Source: Azoarcus olearius
GTDB taxonomy: Bacteria; Pseudomonadota; Gammaproteobacteria; Burkholderiales; Rhodocyclaceae
Assembly: GCF_001682385.1 (NCBI RefSeq)
Contig: NZ_CP016210.1
Location: 62,001-126,000, forward strand
Reading direction: 5' to 3'
Length of the DNA: 64,000 bases
Shown here: positions 45,920-60,106 of the stretch, one piece after another
How positions within the stretch are numbered: the stretch's first letter is position 1
Layout of the letters: the number at the start of each line of letters is the position of its first letter
Notes under the pieces: model-generated
What the model was told of the DNA's origin: nothing
Seen by the model: the letters and a program-made list of their open reading frames with translations, nothing else
The model's database searches: none
Translations under genes and position numbers: made by a program

Positions 45920-45949
45920 ACTTTACGCGCCCGCGCGGCACGCTGTCAA
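45920..45949 (-). promoter_or_regulatory. Sigma-70-type promoter for the rtcB leader
   Basis: On the minus strand TTGACA (plus positions 45944-45949) and TAAAGT (45920-45925; 4 of 6 matches) are 18 bp apart. Transcription would start near 45912, giving a 5' leader of roughly 300 nt before rtcB. An exact DnaA-box 9-mer TTATCCACA (45955-45963) lies just upstream of the -35. Confidence 0.5.
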
Positions 45950-45994
45950 AAACTTTATCCACAGCCTCCCGGCGCACGGAAGGCCCTGATTGCT

Positions 45995-46003
45995 TGGTAG
46001 AAT
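45995..46003 (+). promoter_or_regulatory. Extended -10 promoter for prfC
   Basis: TGGTAGAAT reads as an extended -10 (TGnTAGAAT, 5 of 6 matches to TATAAT). No -35 is visible. It is divergent from the rtcB promoter and about 60 bp before the prfC start. Confidence 0.4.
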
Positions 46004-46063
46004 CCGGCCACTGCGCGCTGCCGCCCGGCAGCGCCCTCCGCAACCCTTGATGGCCCTCTTCCC

Positions 46064-47686
46064 TTGTCCTCCACGCCTTTTCCGCCCGAGCTGCTCCGCG
46101 ACGTCGACAAACGCCGCACCTTCGCGATCATTTCCCACCCCGACGCGGGCAAGACCACGCTGACCGAAAAGCTGCTGCTGTTCGGCGGCGCGATCCAGCT
46201 CGCCGGCACGGTGAAGGCGCGCAAGTCCGCCCGCCACGCCACCTCCGACTGGATGGAGGTGGAAAAGCAGCGCGGCATCTCGGTGACCAGCTCGGTGATG
46301 CAGTTCGAATACCAGGACCACACCATCAACCTGCTCGACACCCCGGGCCACGAGGACTTCTCCGAGGACACCTACCGCGTGCTCACCGCGGTGGATGCCG
46401 CGGTGATGGTGATCGACGCCGCCAAGGGCGTGGAAGCGCAGACCATCAAGCTGCTCGAGGTCTGCCGCCTGCGCAACACCCCCATCATCACCTTCGTGAA
46501 CAAGATGGACCGCGAGGTGCGCGAGCCCTTCGAGCTGCTCGCCGAGATCGAGGACGTGCTCAAGATCAGCTGCGCGCCGGTGACCTGGCCGATCGGCATG
46601 GGCAAGGCCTTCCGCGGCGTCTATCACCTGCTGCAGGACCACGTGCTCACCTTCACCCCCGGCGAGGAGCGCCGCAGCGACGCCGAGGTGCTGTCCGGCA
46701 TCGGCAACCCGGAACTCGACGCCCGCTTCCCGATGGAGATCGGCCAGGTGCGCGACGACGTCGGCCTGCTCAACGACGCCTCGCCGCCCTTCGACCTCGA
46801 CGAATTCCTCGCCGGCAAGCAGAGCCCGGTGTTCTTCGGTTCCGGTATCAACAACTTCGGTGTGCAGGAGATCCTGCAGGCCCTGATCGACTGGGCGCCG
46901 CCGCCGCAGCAGCGCATCGCCGGCACCAAGGGCAACGACACCCGCATGGTGCAGCCGGCCGAACCCGCCTTCACCGGCTTCGTGTTCAAGATCCAGGCCA
47001 ACATGGACCCGAAACACCGCGACCGCATCGCCTTCTTCCGCATCTGCTCCGGCCGCTACCAGTCGGGCATGAAGGTCAAGCACGTGCGCGCAGGGCGCGA
47101 GATGAAGCTCGCCAACGCGCTCACCTTCATGGCCAACGAACGGGTGCTGAAGGACGACGGCGTCGCCGGCGACATCATCGGCATCCACAACCACGGCCAG
47201 CTGCAGATCGGCGACACCCTGACCGAAGGCGAGATCCTCGGCTTCAAGGGCATCCCCTACTTCTCGCCGGAAATGTTCCGCGCCGCGCGCCTGCGCGACC
47301 CCCTCAAATCCAAGCAGTTGCAGAAGGGTTTGCAGGAGCTGGGCGAAGAAGGCGCCATCCAGGTGTTCGAACAGGACGGCGGGCAGATGCTGCTCGGCGC
47401 GGTCGGGCAGCTGCAGTTCGAAGTCGTCGCCCAGCGTCTGAAGGACGAATACAAGGTCGATGCGATCTTCGAAACCGCGGACATCCACACCGCGCGCTGG
47501 CTGACCTTCCCCGACGACCTCACCCGCCGCAATTTCGAGCGCGAACAGGCGCTGCGGCTGGGCAAGGATGTGGATGGCAACCTGGTGTACCTGGCCAGCA
47601 GCCGCTACAACCTGGAAGTGACGCGCGAAAAATGGCCCACGGTGGGCTTCCACGCCACCCGCGAGCACGGCCAGGTGATCGCCTGA
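46064..47686 (+). CDS. prfC: Peptide chain release factor 3
   Basis: A 540-residue translational GTPase that recycles RF1/RF2 from the ribosome. G1 is SHPDAGKTT near residue 25, G3 is DTPGHEDF, G4 is NKMD, and the RF3-specific C-terminal domains follow (for example [39 protein letters not shown]). The length is usual. The start appears to be TTG: no ATG or GTG lies in frame upstream of the GTPase domain except far inside it, and an ATG at 46050 is out of frame. The ribosome-binding site is poor. Confidence 0.93.
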   Translation: MSSTPFPPELLRDVDKRRTFAIISHPDAGKTTLTEKLLLFGGAIQLAGTVKARKSARHATSDWMEVEKQRGISVTSSVMQFEYQDHTINLLDTPGHEDFSEDTYRVLTAVDAAVMVIDAAKGVEAQTIKLLEVCRLRNTPIITFVNKMDREVREPFELLAEIEDVLKISCAPVTWPIGMGKAFRGVYHLLQDHVLTFTPGEERRSDAEVLSGIGNPELDARFPMEIGQVRDDVGLLNDASPPFDLDEFLAGKQSPVFFGSGINNFGVQEILQALIDWAPPPQQRIAGTKGNDTRMVQPAEPAFTGFVFKIQANMDPKHRDRIAFFRICSGRYQSGMKVKHVRAGREMKLANALTFMANERVLKDDGVAGDIIGIHNHGQLQIGDTLTEGEILGFKGIPYFSPEMFRAARLRDPLKSKQLQKGLQELGEEGAIQVFEQDGGQMLLGAVGQLQFEVVAQRLKDEYKVDAIFETADIHTARWLTFPDDLTRRNFEREQALRLGKDVDGNLVYLASSRYNLEVTREKWPTVGFHATREHGQVIA

Positions 47687-47705
47687 GCCGGCGCTCCACG
47701 ACGCG

Positions 47706-48233
47706 ATGAGCAACACCGACCACGCCGACACCCGCCGCCTGGGCCGCGTCATGGCCTGGCTGGCGGCGCTGGCGCTGCTCGGCCTGCTGTGGCTGTATTT
47801 CGAAAACGAACTCGAACACCGCAACAACCCCAACCGCGGCCTCGTCGCGGATCCGGGTGGTGGCGCCGAGCTGGTGCTCAAGCGCAACCGCGCCGGCCAC
47901 TACGTGGCGCCGGGCACGATCAACGGCCGCCCGGTCACCTTCCTGCTCGACACCGGCGCCAGCCAGGTCTCGGTGCCCGCCCGGCTGGCCGACCAGCTCG
48001 ACCTCAAGCCCGGCGCGCCGGCGCAGGTCATGACCGCCAACGGCGCGGTCCAGGTGCGACTGACCCGCATCGACGAACTCGTTCTCGGCCCTTTCCGCGT
48101 ACGCGGCGTGCAGGGTCATCTCAACCCGGGCATGAACGCGCACGACGAAATCCTGCTCGGCATGAGCGTGCTGAAGGCGCTGGAATTCACCCAGCGCGGC
48201 GACACGCTGATCCTGCGCGCCCCCACCCCCTGA
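47706..48233 (+). CDS. Membrane-anchored retropepsin-like aspartic protease
   Basis: A 175-residue protein with one N-terminal transmembrane helix (MAWLAALALLGLLWLYF, about 16-32) and a C-terminal clan AA aspartic protease domain (TIGR02281 type): YVAPGTINGRPVTFLLDTGAS with catalytic D82 and DEILLGMSVLKALEF near the end. Such proteins form dimers in which each subunit gives one aspartate. Substrate unknown; the domain should face the periplasm. It starts 19 bp after prfC and is probably co-transcribed. Confidence 0.85.
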   Translation: MSNTDHADTRRLGRVMAWLAALALLGLLWLYFENELEHRNNPNRGLVADPGGGAELVLKRNRAGHYVAPGTINGRPVTFLLDTGASQVSVPARLADQLDLKPGAPAQVMTANGAVQVRLTRIDELVLGPFRVRGVQGHLNPGMNAHDEILLGMSVLKALEFTQRGDTLILRAPTP

Positions 48234-48687
48234 CCCGTGCGCCGCGGCCCTGAGGCCCTGAGGCCCTGGGGAGCCGCAGGAAGCGCCCGGCCGCCCCGTC
48301 AGGGCGCCATCCAGCCTCCTCCCGATCCCACAGGCGCGAAGAGCGGCAAACCGCGCGGCCCCGGCCGGCAAGACCCGTTTTCCCAAGTGATTTTCCGCCT
48401 CGGGCGCCCGCCTTCCCGCCCGCCGCAGCGCTGTTGAAAAGCTGTGTTGCGGGAACCGGAAAAGTTGTGGACAACCGGCCGCTGCGGAGAAGCGCCGTTT
48501 TCCATCAACAAATCATCCCGTTCTTTCCCCGCCCTTGTACACGATTTTTCCCTGGTCTTAATGTACTGATTCAGCTGGAATAAACGGGCTTATCCACAGA
48601 AACGGGGCGTACATAATCTTTAAGGTTTGTTTACTTCTATAAAACCTGTGTACACCCCTTCCTGAAGCGCGGTCGGACTTCGACGGC
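48234..48687. other. Convergent intergenic region, AT-rich, DnaA-box-like sites
   Basis: A 454 bp gap between two converging genes. The second half (about 48480-48660) is AT-rich for this genome. It holds an exact DnaA box TTATCCACA at 48590-48598, an imperfect palindrome GTTGT-GG-ACAAC at 48464-48475, the 8 bp palindrome GTGTACAC near 48650, and an AGGTTT...AAACCT inverted repeat near 48625-48650. No gene or RNA could be supported. Confidence 0.5.
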
Positions 48688-49662
48688 TCAGAACGGCGGA
48701 TCGCCTGCGAGGGCGGGTTCCACCGCCGGCCTGTCGAATGCGGTGACCGCGGGCTGCACCTCCGGCGTGGCCAGCTCGCCACCCAGCGCATCCACCACCG
48801 CCGGCAGCAGCTTCTGCAGCTCGCCGGTCATCAATGCGAACTCGGCGTTGAACAAGGCGATCGCGTCCTCGGCTTCGCCGTCGATCTGGTCACGCACGAC
48901 ATCGAGGAAGTCCAGCCGCTTGATTTCCAGCTTCTCGGTCAGCACGAAGCTGACGCGATCGTCGAAGGTCATCGCCAGCCGGGTGGGCAGCTTGCCGGCG
49001 GTCAGGTGGCCCTTGATCTCGTCGCCTTCCAGCGTGTGGCGCACGTAGCGCACCGCCGCCTTGTCCTCGGTCACCGAGCGCAGCTCGCAATCCTGGTCGA
49101 TCGTGAAGTTGGCGGGGGCTTCGCCGCCGGCCAGCCAGTCGGCCATCGCGGACGACGGCGAGCGTTCGGTGCGCAGCAGGGCCAGCGGCAGGCTGTCCAG
49201 GGTCTGGCGCAGGTGTTCGAGCACGTCTTCGGCGCGGGCCGCGCTCGAGGCATCCACCGCCAGCCAGCCATGGACCGGGTCGATCCAGGCGTGGATGCGG
49301 CGGCGGCGGGTGAAGGCGCGCGGCAGCAGTTCCTGCGTGACCTGCTCACGCAACTCCTTCAACTGCTTGCGGCCGAGCTTGTAGCCCTGCTGCTCGGCGA
49401 TCTCCTCGGCGCGCTCGTCGGCAACCTGCTTGACCACCGAGGACGGCAGCAGCTTGCCCTCGACGCCGAGCGCGATCAGCCACTGGTCGCCCACCGGATG
49501 CACCAGCACGTCGTCGGCCACCGGCGCCACCCAGCCGCGGCTTTCCATGTCCTGGCTGCCGCAGGGCTGGAAGCGGCGCTTGGCGAGCTGTTCCTCGAAA
49601 CGTTCGAGGCTGATGTCCCACGGGGCGGGCAGGCGGTAGAGCTGTAGATTCTTGAACCACAT
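48688..49662 (-). CDS. rdgC: Recombination-associated protein RdgC
   Basis: A 324-residue RdgC homologue: MWFKNLQLYRL at the N-terminus, the conserved RRFQPCGSQDMESRGWV segment and ALGVEGKLLPSSVVKQ are typical. RdgC is a ring-forming DNA-binding protein of the nucleoid that limits RecA loading. The C-terminal 30 residues are less conserved. The ATG is preceded by AGGAAAAAATC. It is divergent from nothing; the DUF1857 gene lies 70 bp upstream on the same strand. It converges with the retropepsin-like gene across the AT-rich gap. Confidence 0.95.
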   Translation of the reverse strand: MWFKNLQLYRLPAPWDISLERFEEQLAKRRFQPCGSQDMESRGWVAPVADDVLVHPVGDQWLIALGVEGKLLPSSVVKQVADERAEEIAEQQGYKLGRKQLKELREQVTQELLPRAFTRRRRIHAWIDPVHGWLAVDASSAARAEDVLEHLRQTLDSLPLALLRTERSPSSAMADWLAGGEAPANFTIDQDCELRSVTEDKAAVRYVRHTLEGDEIKGHLTAGKLPTRLAMTFDDRVSFVLTEKLEIKRLDFLDVVRDQIDGEAEDAIALFNAEFALMTGELQKLLPAVVDALGGELATPEVQPAVTAFDRPAVEPALAGDPPF

Positions 49663-49732
49663 GATGATTTTTTCCTGGACGTGAACGAAGCACGCCCGCA
49701 GCGTACGGCCACGGGCGCGGGATTGAAGGGCT

Positions 49733-50200
49733 TTACTGCAGGCGGCCGGATTCCGCGATCATCCGGATCATCTTCAGCGTGTCGAGATCGGACTGATGGT
49801 AGGCCGAGCGCACGATATCGGCGTACTTCGCGTCCTCGCCGCCGACATCCGGCAACGTGGTGGCATAGGTGAAGCGCAGGAAGAGCGCGCCGGGTTGCGG
49901 CTCCTCGATGCGTATCGTCAGGCTGCCGCCGGCGTGCTCGGCATTGGCTTCGGATTCGAAGCTGATCCATTCGAGTTCGGCGAAGCGGACCCGGTCACGG
50001 ATGACCGCGGCGCCGAAGTGCAGGTCGCGCACCAGCTCGTTGGGGCTGCGCTCGACGATGCGGCAGGATTCCAGCCCGGGCAGAAAGGGGCGAGCGTCCT
50101 CGGCGCGGCACAGCAGGCCGAACCAGAGTTCTTCCCGCGTCAGCCGGGTGGTGTGGGGATCGGCGAGATCATTGACCTCGACCAGGTGTTCGAACTTCAC
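49733..50200 (-). CDS. SRPBCC/DUF1857 (AtaL-like) protein
   Basis: A 155-residue single-domain START-like protein. LTREELWFGLLCRAEDARPFLPG, RDLHFGAAVIRDRVRF and the C-terminal SAYHQSDLDTLKMIRMI match the DUF1857 (AtaL-like) family; the fold makes a hydrophobic ligand pocket. Function in bacteria unknown. It starts at GTG after GGGAG. It is divergent from the pseudouridine synthase gene and 70 bp upstream of rdgC. Confidence 0.8.
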   Translation of the reverse strand: MKFEHLVEVNDLADPHTTRLTREELWFGLLCRAEDARPFLPGLESCRIVERSPNELVRDLHFGAAVIRDRVRFAELEWISFESEANAEHAGGSLTIRIEEPQPGALFLRFTYATTLPDVGGEDAKYADIVRSAYHQSDLDTLKMIRMIAESGRLQ

Positions 50201-50287
50201 GGACTTCTCCCTCGCGGGTCGGCTTCGCAGTTTACCGCGAGCCGGGGCGCACTCGCAGGTCCGGGCATCCGGGCTACCATGCCGGCC

Positions 50288-51025
50288 ATGCAAATCGAAC
50301 GCCTCCTCCATTCCCAGGGCTTCGGCAGCCGCAAGGACTGCCGCGCCCTCCTTCGTGCCGGCTACGTCAGCGTCGCCGGCGTGCCCTGCGACGACCCCCG
50401 CGCCGAATTCGACCCCGGCAGCAAGGACGGCAGTCCGGGGCTCGAATTCACCGTCGATGACGAGATCTGGCACTTCCGCGCGCAGGCCTATCTGATGCTG
50501 CACAAGCCCGCGGGCTACGAGTGTTCGCACAAGCCCACCTTCCATCCCTCGGTGTTCACGCTGTTGCCGCCGCAGTTGCTCAACCGTGGCGTGCAATGCA
50601 TCGGCCGGCTGGACCAGGACACCACCGGGCTGTTGCTGCTGTCGGACGACGGGCAGTTCATCCACCAGTGGAGCTCGGGCAAGAAGCGCACGCCCAAGGT
50701 GTACGAGATCGGCCTCAAGCACGCAGCCGACGACGCCCTGGTGGCGGCGCTGCTGGCCGGTGTCGAACTCCACGACGAACCGGCGCCGATCGCGGCCGCT
50801 GCGTGCGAGATCACCGCCAGCCACGCGCTGCGGCTGACGATTACCGAAGGCAAGTATCACCAGGTCAAGCGCATGGTGGCCGCGGCGGGCAACCGGGTGG
50901 AAACCCTGCATCGCAGCCGCGTCGGCGGCCTGACGCTGGATCCGGCCTTGAAGCCCGGCGAATGGCGCTGGCTCGAAGCGGCCGATATCGCTGCGTTGGC
51001 CGCGGGTGCGGCCGACGGCGATTGA
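50288..51025 (+). CDS. RsuA-type 16S rRNA pseudouridine synthase
   Basis: A 245-residue RsuA/RluB/E/F-family enzyme. An N-terminal S4 RNA-binding domain (RLLHSQGFGSRKDCRALLRAGYVSVAG) precedes the catalytic domain with D109 in GRLDQDTTGLLLLSDDG, and KVYEIGL and ITEGKYHQVKRM are family motifs. RsuA makes pseudouridine 516 of 16S rRNA; the exact target here is inferred from subfamily only. An upstream ATG three codons earlier (50279) is also possible. Confidence 0.9.
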   Translation: MQIERLLHSQGFGSRKDCRALLRAGYVSVAGVPCDDPRAEFDPGSKDGSPGLEFTVDDEIWHFRAQAYLMLHKPAGYECSHKPTFHPSVFTLLPPQLLNRGVQCIGRLDQDTTGLLLLSDDGQFIHQWSSGKKRTPKVYEIGLKHAADDALVAALLAGVELHDEPAPIAAAACEITASHALRLTITEGKYHQVKRMVAAAGNRVETLHRSRVGGLTLDPALKPGEWRWLEAADIAALAAGAADGD

Positions 51026-51276
51026 AGCGCCAGCCAGCAGGGGTAGGTTTTATCTTGTTTTTTTAATTATTAAAGAAATAAAGAAGTTAACAGGGGACGA
51101 AAATCTGTGGATAACCGGATGAAACCCCGTGCCGGAAAGGAATCCAGCCGGGGACAAGGTCGTAGATAAGCCCCGGAGTCAGTTGTGCACGAAATGTCCA
51201 TGATTTTCTTGTCCCCGTCGCTTATCCGCTTTGTCCACATCCTGTCCCGGCTTCTCTCCCCTGCTTGTCCACGTCC
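51026..51276. other. AT-rich intergenic region with DnaA-box-like sequences
   Basis: A 251 bp gap upstream of earP. About 45 bp (51047-51091) are almost purely A/T. TGTGGATAA (51106-51114) is an exact DnaA box on the minus strand. TTATCCGCT (51222-51230), TTGTCCACA (51231-51239) and TTGTCCACG (51265-51273) are near matches. A further exact box lies at 51330-51338 inside earP. The region probably also holds the earP promoter. It resembles a small origin-like or DnaA-titration site, but no dnaA or dnaN gene is near. Confidence 0.5.
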
Positions 51277-52443
51277 ATGAACCCGATCGCCCCGCAAACG
51301 CCGCCCGACTGGGAGATTTTCTGCCGTGTTGTGGATAACTATGGGGATATCGGCGTCTGCTGGCGGCTCGCCCGGATGCTGGCCGCGACCGGCACCACCG
51401 TAAGGCTGTGGGTGGACGACTGGAGCGCGCTGGGCCGGCTGTGTCCCGCGGTGGCGGACGCAACCGGCGCCGCGCTGCTGGCAGGGGTGGAGCTGAGGCA
51501 ATGGAGCAGTCCTTTCCCCGCACCTGCGCCCGGCGCCAACGTGATCGAAGCCTTTGCGTGCGAACTGCCGTCGTCCCAGGTCCATGCGATGGCACGCTGC
51601 AGTCTGCCGCCGGCGTGGATCAACCTCGAATACCTCTCCGCCGAGGACTGGGTGGCAGGCTGCCACCGGCTCGCGTCGCCGCACCCCGCCCTCGGCCTGG
51701 TCAAGCACTTCTTCTTCCCCGGTTTCGACGGCGGAAGCGGCGGCCTGCTGCGCGAACCCGGGCTGCTCGCCGCGCGTGACCGCTACCGTGCCGGCGGCGG
51801 GCGGGCGGCGCTGCTCCAAGCGCTGGGTTTGGGCGCGGACACGGCCGACGCGCTGGTGGTCTCGCTTTTCGCCTATGAGCAGCCGGCGCTGGCCGAACTG
51901 CTTGGGGCATGGCGGCGTTCGCCGCGGCCGCTGGTGCTGCTGGTGCCGGAGGGGCGGGTGCTCGCCGATCTCGCCGGGGCGCTGGGCGGCGGTCCGCTGG
52001 CGGTGGGCGAACGCCGCCGGCTCGATGCGCTGCAGGTGGCGGTGCTGCCCTTTTCCGACCAGGACGGTTACGACCGCTTGCTGTGGAGCTGCGACCTCAA
52101 CTTCGTTCGCGGCGAAGACTCCTTCGTGCGCGCGCAATGGGCCGCGGCCCCCTTCGTCTGGCAGATCTACCGCCAGCCCGACGACGCCCATGCCGACAAG
52201 CTCGACGCCTTTCTCGCGCGCTACGCGGCGGGGCTGGACGAAGCGCCGCGGACCGCGCTGGGCAGGTTCTGGAAAGCCTGGAACGGCGAAGGGAGCGCTG
52301 CCGCGGCGTGGCCGGACTTTGCCGCCGCGCTGCCGCTGCTGGCGGACCACACCGCGCGCTGGAGCGCGGCCCTGGCGGCGCAGGACGACCTGGCGACCCA
52401 GTTGAAGCGATTCTGCAACCACATCCGCCAGCCGGCAGGTTAG
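51277..52443 (+). CDS. earP: EF-P arginine rhamnosyltransferase EarP
   Basis: A 388-residue EarP, the dTDP-rhamnose-dependent enzyme that attaches rhamnose to Arg32 of EF-P. Family motifs are CRVVDNYGDIGVCWRLARML near the N-terminus, NLEYLSAEDWV, HFFFPGF and RGEDSFVRAQWA near residue 290. Its target efp lies directly downstream, the usual order in this lineage, and that EF-P has R32. ATG chosen; a TTG four codons upstream is an alternative. Confidence 0.95.
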   Translation: MNPIAPQTPPDWEIFCRVVDNYGDIGVCWRLARMLAATGTTVRLWVDDWSALGRLCPAVADATGAALLAGVELRQWSSPFPAPAPGANVIEAFACELPSSQVHAMARCSLPPAWINLEYLSAEDWVAGCHRLASPHPALGLVKHFFFPGFDGGSGGLLREPGLLAARDRYRAGGGRAALLQALGLGADTADALVVSLFAYEQPALAELLGAWRRSPRPLVLLVPEGRVLADLAGALGGGPLAVGERRRLDALQVAVLPFSDQDGYDRLLWSCDLNFVRGEDSFVRAQWAAAPFVWQIYRQPDDAHADKLDAFLARYAAGLDEAPRTALGRFWKAWNGEGSAAAAWPDFAAALPLLADHTARWSAALAAQDDLATQLKRFCNHIRQPAG

Positions 52444-52503
52444 AATCGCGCGTTTCGATTCACGTGGACCGCGGCCTGGCCGCGCCCCAGCTCAGGACAC
52501 AGC

Positions 52504-53061
52504 ATGAAAACCGCACAGGAACTCCGCTCCGGCAACGTCATCATGGTCGGCAGCGACCCGCTGGTGGTGCAGAAGGCCGAATACAACAAGTCCGGCCGCA
52601 ACGCCGCGGTCGTGAAGATGAAGCTCAAGAACCTGCTGACCGGCGCGCCGTCCGAATCGGTGTACAAGGCCGACGACAAGTTCGAAGTCGTGCAGCTCGA
52701 CCGCAAGGAAGTGACCTACTCCTACTTCGCCGATCCGATGTACGTGTTCATGGACGCCGACTACGAGCAGTTCGAGGTCGAAGCCGAGAACATGACCGAC
52801 GCGCTCAAGTACCTCGAAGACGGCCTGCAGTGCGAAGTCGTGTTCTACAACGGCAAGGCCATCTCGGTCGAACTGCCCACCACCGTGGTGCGTGAAGTGG
52901 TCTATACCGAACCCGCGGTCAAGGGCGACACCTCCGGCAAGGTCATGAAGCCGGCCAAGATCGCCACCGGCTTCGAACTGCCGGTTCCCGCCTTCGTTGA
53001 AATCGGCGACAAGATCGAAATCGACACCCGTACCGACGAGTACAAGAACCGCGTCAAGTAA
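52504..53061 (+). CDS. efp: Elongation factor P
   Basis: A 185-residue EF-P, which relieves ribosome stalling at polyproline stretches. Domain I carries KSGR with Arg at position 32, the residue rhamnosylated by EarP in this class. The conserved domain II and C-terminal [15 protein letters not shown] are intact. The gene follows earP by 60 bp and is followed by a strong terminator. Confidence 0.97.
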   Translation: MKTAQELRSGNVIMVGSDPLVVQKAEYNKSGRNAAVVKMKLKNLLTGAPSESVYKADDKFEVVQLDRKEVTYSYFADPMYVFMDADYEQFEVEAENMTDALKYLEDGLQCEVVFYNGKAISVELPTTVVREVVYTEPAVKGDTSGKVMKPAKIATGFELPVPAFVEIGDKIEIDTRTDEYKNRVK

Positions 53062-53081
53062 GCCGCGCGCGTTCTCAAGCC

Positions 53082-53110
53082 AAGGGGCCCCGCGTGGGCC
53101 CCTTTGTTTT
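53082..53110 (+). terminator. Rho-independent terminator after efp
   Basis: A 9 bp perfect stem AAGGGGCCC / GGGCCCCTT with loop CGCGT is followed by TTGTTTT. It closes the earP-efp unit. Confidence 0.85.
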
Positions 53111-53184
53111 CCGATTGTTGCCGGCGGGATATCGGCGGCCGCCGCCGGGTCCGAAGCGGCATTCCGACTCCCCTTGCTGCCGCC

Positions 53185-53616
53185 ATGTCCGTCCGGTCTT
53201 CCCCCACCCGTGTTGTTGCCCTGTCCCTTGCGCTGACGATGCTTGCGCTGCTGCCCGCCTGTAGCGACGGCCCTGGCAGTGAAGCCCGGCGTTCGGCGCA
53301 GGAAGCGGCGAGTGCCGCGCGCGAAGCCCTCGACAAGGCGGGCGAGGCTGCGCAGAAGGCCGGCGAGGCGGGCAAGGCCGCGCTCGAGGCGGTCGAGCAG
53401 GGCACGCGCGCGGGCACCGAGCGCGGCGGCGAAAAGCTGGAAGCGCTGACCGACGCCACCGGCGAGCATGCGCGGGACGCGCAGGAGGCGGCCGAGCGGG
53501 CCGCCCAGCGCATCGCCGACGCCACCCGCGACGCCGCGCGCAGGCTCGCCACAGCCGGGCGTGACGCAGTGGAGGCGGTGCGCCGGCCTGATCAGGGCGA
53601 GACGGGGCCGCGCTGA
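53185..53616 (+). CDS. Small Ala/Glu-rich lipoprotein
   Basis: A 143-residue protein with a signal peptide and lipobox LLPAC (about residue 25-29), followed by about 110 residues dominated by Ala, Glu, Arg and Lys in short repeats (EAASAAREALDKAGEAAQKAGEAG...). It should form a long helix or coiled coil, like apolipoprotein-like or LEA-type proteins. Function not recognised. It lies between the efp terminator and uvrA-type gene. Confidence 0.7.
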   Translation: MSVRSSPTRVVALSLALTMLALLPACSDGPGSEARRSAQEAASAAREALDKAGEAAQKAGEAGKAALEAVEQGTRAGTERGGEKLEALTDATGEHARDAQEAAERAAQRIADATRDAARRLATAGRDAVEAVRRPDQGETGPR

Positions 53617-53691
53617 CCCTCCGCGGCGCGGACTCGGCCACAGCGCGAAGCGCCCTACAATCACGCCTTTCTGCCCTCCCCGCAGTCCGCC

Positions 53692-59301
<5,610 letters not shown>

Positions 59302-59346
59302 GCCGGTCTGTGCTGCGTTTTGCCTTTGTCCGACTGGAATGCATCA

Positions 59347-60045
59347 ATGAACAAGAAGCTGATCCGGGTGTGGGACCTGCCCACCCGTCTGTTCCACTGG
59401 CTGCTGCTCGCGCTCGTAGTGGCTGCCTTCGTCACCGGGATGATCGGCGGCAACTTCATCGTCTGGCACGGCTGGCTGGGCATCGCCATCTCCGGCCTGC
59501 TGGCCTTCCGCCTGACCTGGGGGCTGGTCGGTTCCACCTATGCGCGTTTCGCGCACTTCGTGCCCGGCCCGCAGCGCATCCTCGCCTATCTGCGCGGCCA
59601 CTGGCGCGGCGTCGGCCACAATCCGCTCGGTGCGCTGTCGGTGCTGGCGCTGCTCGGCGTGCTCGCGTTCCAGGTGGGCAGCGGGCTGGTCGCCAACGAC
59701 GACATCGCCTTCAGCGGCCCGCTTGCGCCGCTGGTGTCCGAGGAGGTCGGGGCCTGGCTTACCGGCCTGCATCGCCAGAACATGTGGGTGATCCTTGCGC
59801 TGGTCGGCCTGCACGTCGGCGCCATCGTGTTCTATGTGCGCGCGAAGAAGGACAACCTGGTCACGCCGATGATCACCGGGATGAAGGAAGTCGCCGACGG
59901 CGGCGTCAAGTCGGCCGAAGGCGGCGGGGTGATTCCCTTCGTGATCGCGCTGGCGGTGGCCGCAGCGGTGGTCTGGGTTACCGCGGGTGGGCTGGTGCCG
60001 CCTCCGCCGCCGCCCGCCCCGGCGGAGGCCGCGCCGGCCTGGTGA
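59347..60045 (+). CDS. Cytochrome b561-family membrane protein
   Basis: A 232-residue inner-membrane protein with four core helices plus a C-terminal one, of the diheme cytochrome b type. RVWDLPTRLFHWLL, a His in IVWHGWLG, HPLG-like HNPLGALSVLALL and LVGLHVGAIVFY supply probable heme ligands. It probably moves electrons between quinone and a periplasmic acceptor. The C-terminus ends in a Pro-rich tail (PPPPPPAPAE). It is convergent with the cytochrome c' gene; co-function is plausible but not shown. Confidence 0.88.
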   Translation: MNKKLIRVWDLPTRLFHWLLLALVVAAFVTGMIGGNFIVWHGWLGIAISGLLAFRLTWGLVGSTYARFAHFVPGPQRILAYLRGHWRGVGHNPLGALSVLALLGVLAFQVGSGLVANDDIAFSGPLAPLVSEEVGAWLTGLHRQNMWVILALVGLHVGAIVFYVRAKKDNLVTPMITGMKEVADGGVKSAEGGGVIPFVIALAVAAAVVWVTAGGLVPPPPPPAPAEAAPAW

Positions 60046-60062
60046 GCGTCCAACCATAAAAA

Positions 60063-60087
60063 AAGCGCCGGGGGATGCCCGGCGCTT
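60063..60087. terminator. Bidirectional terminator between cytochrome genes
   Basis: A 10 bp stem AAGCGCCGGG / CCCGGCGCTT with a 5 nt loop. On the minus strand it is followed by seven T residues, so it is a strong terminator for the cytochrome c' gene. On the plus strand the tail TCTTGTTT is weaker. Confidence 0.85.
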
Positions 60088-60106
60088 CTTGTTTGTGACC
60101 GCGGAC

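Noticed and set aside
45024-46000. Plus-strand frames over the rtcB coding region and leader
   Set aside because: Composition mirrors RtcB on the other strand; RtcB is strongly supported by motifs.
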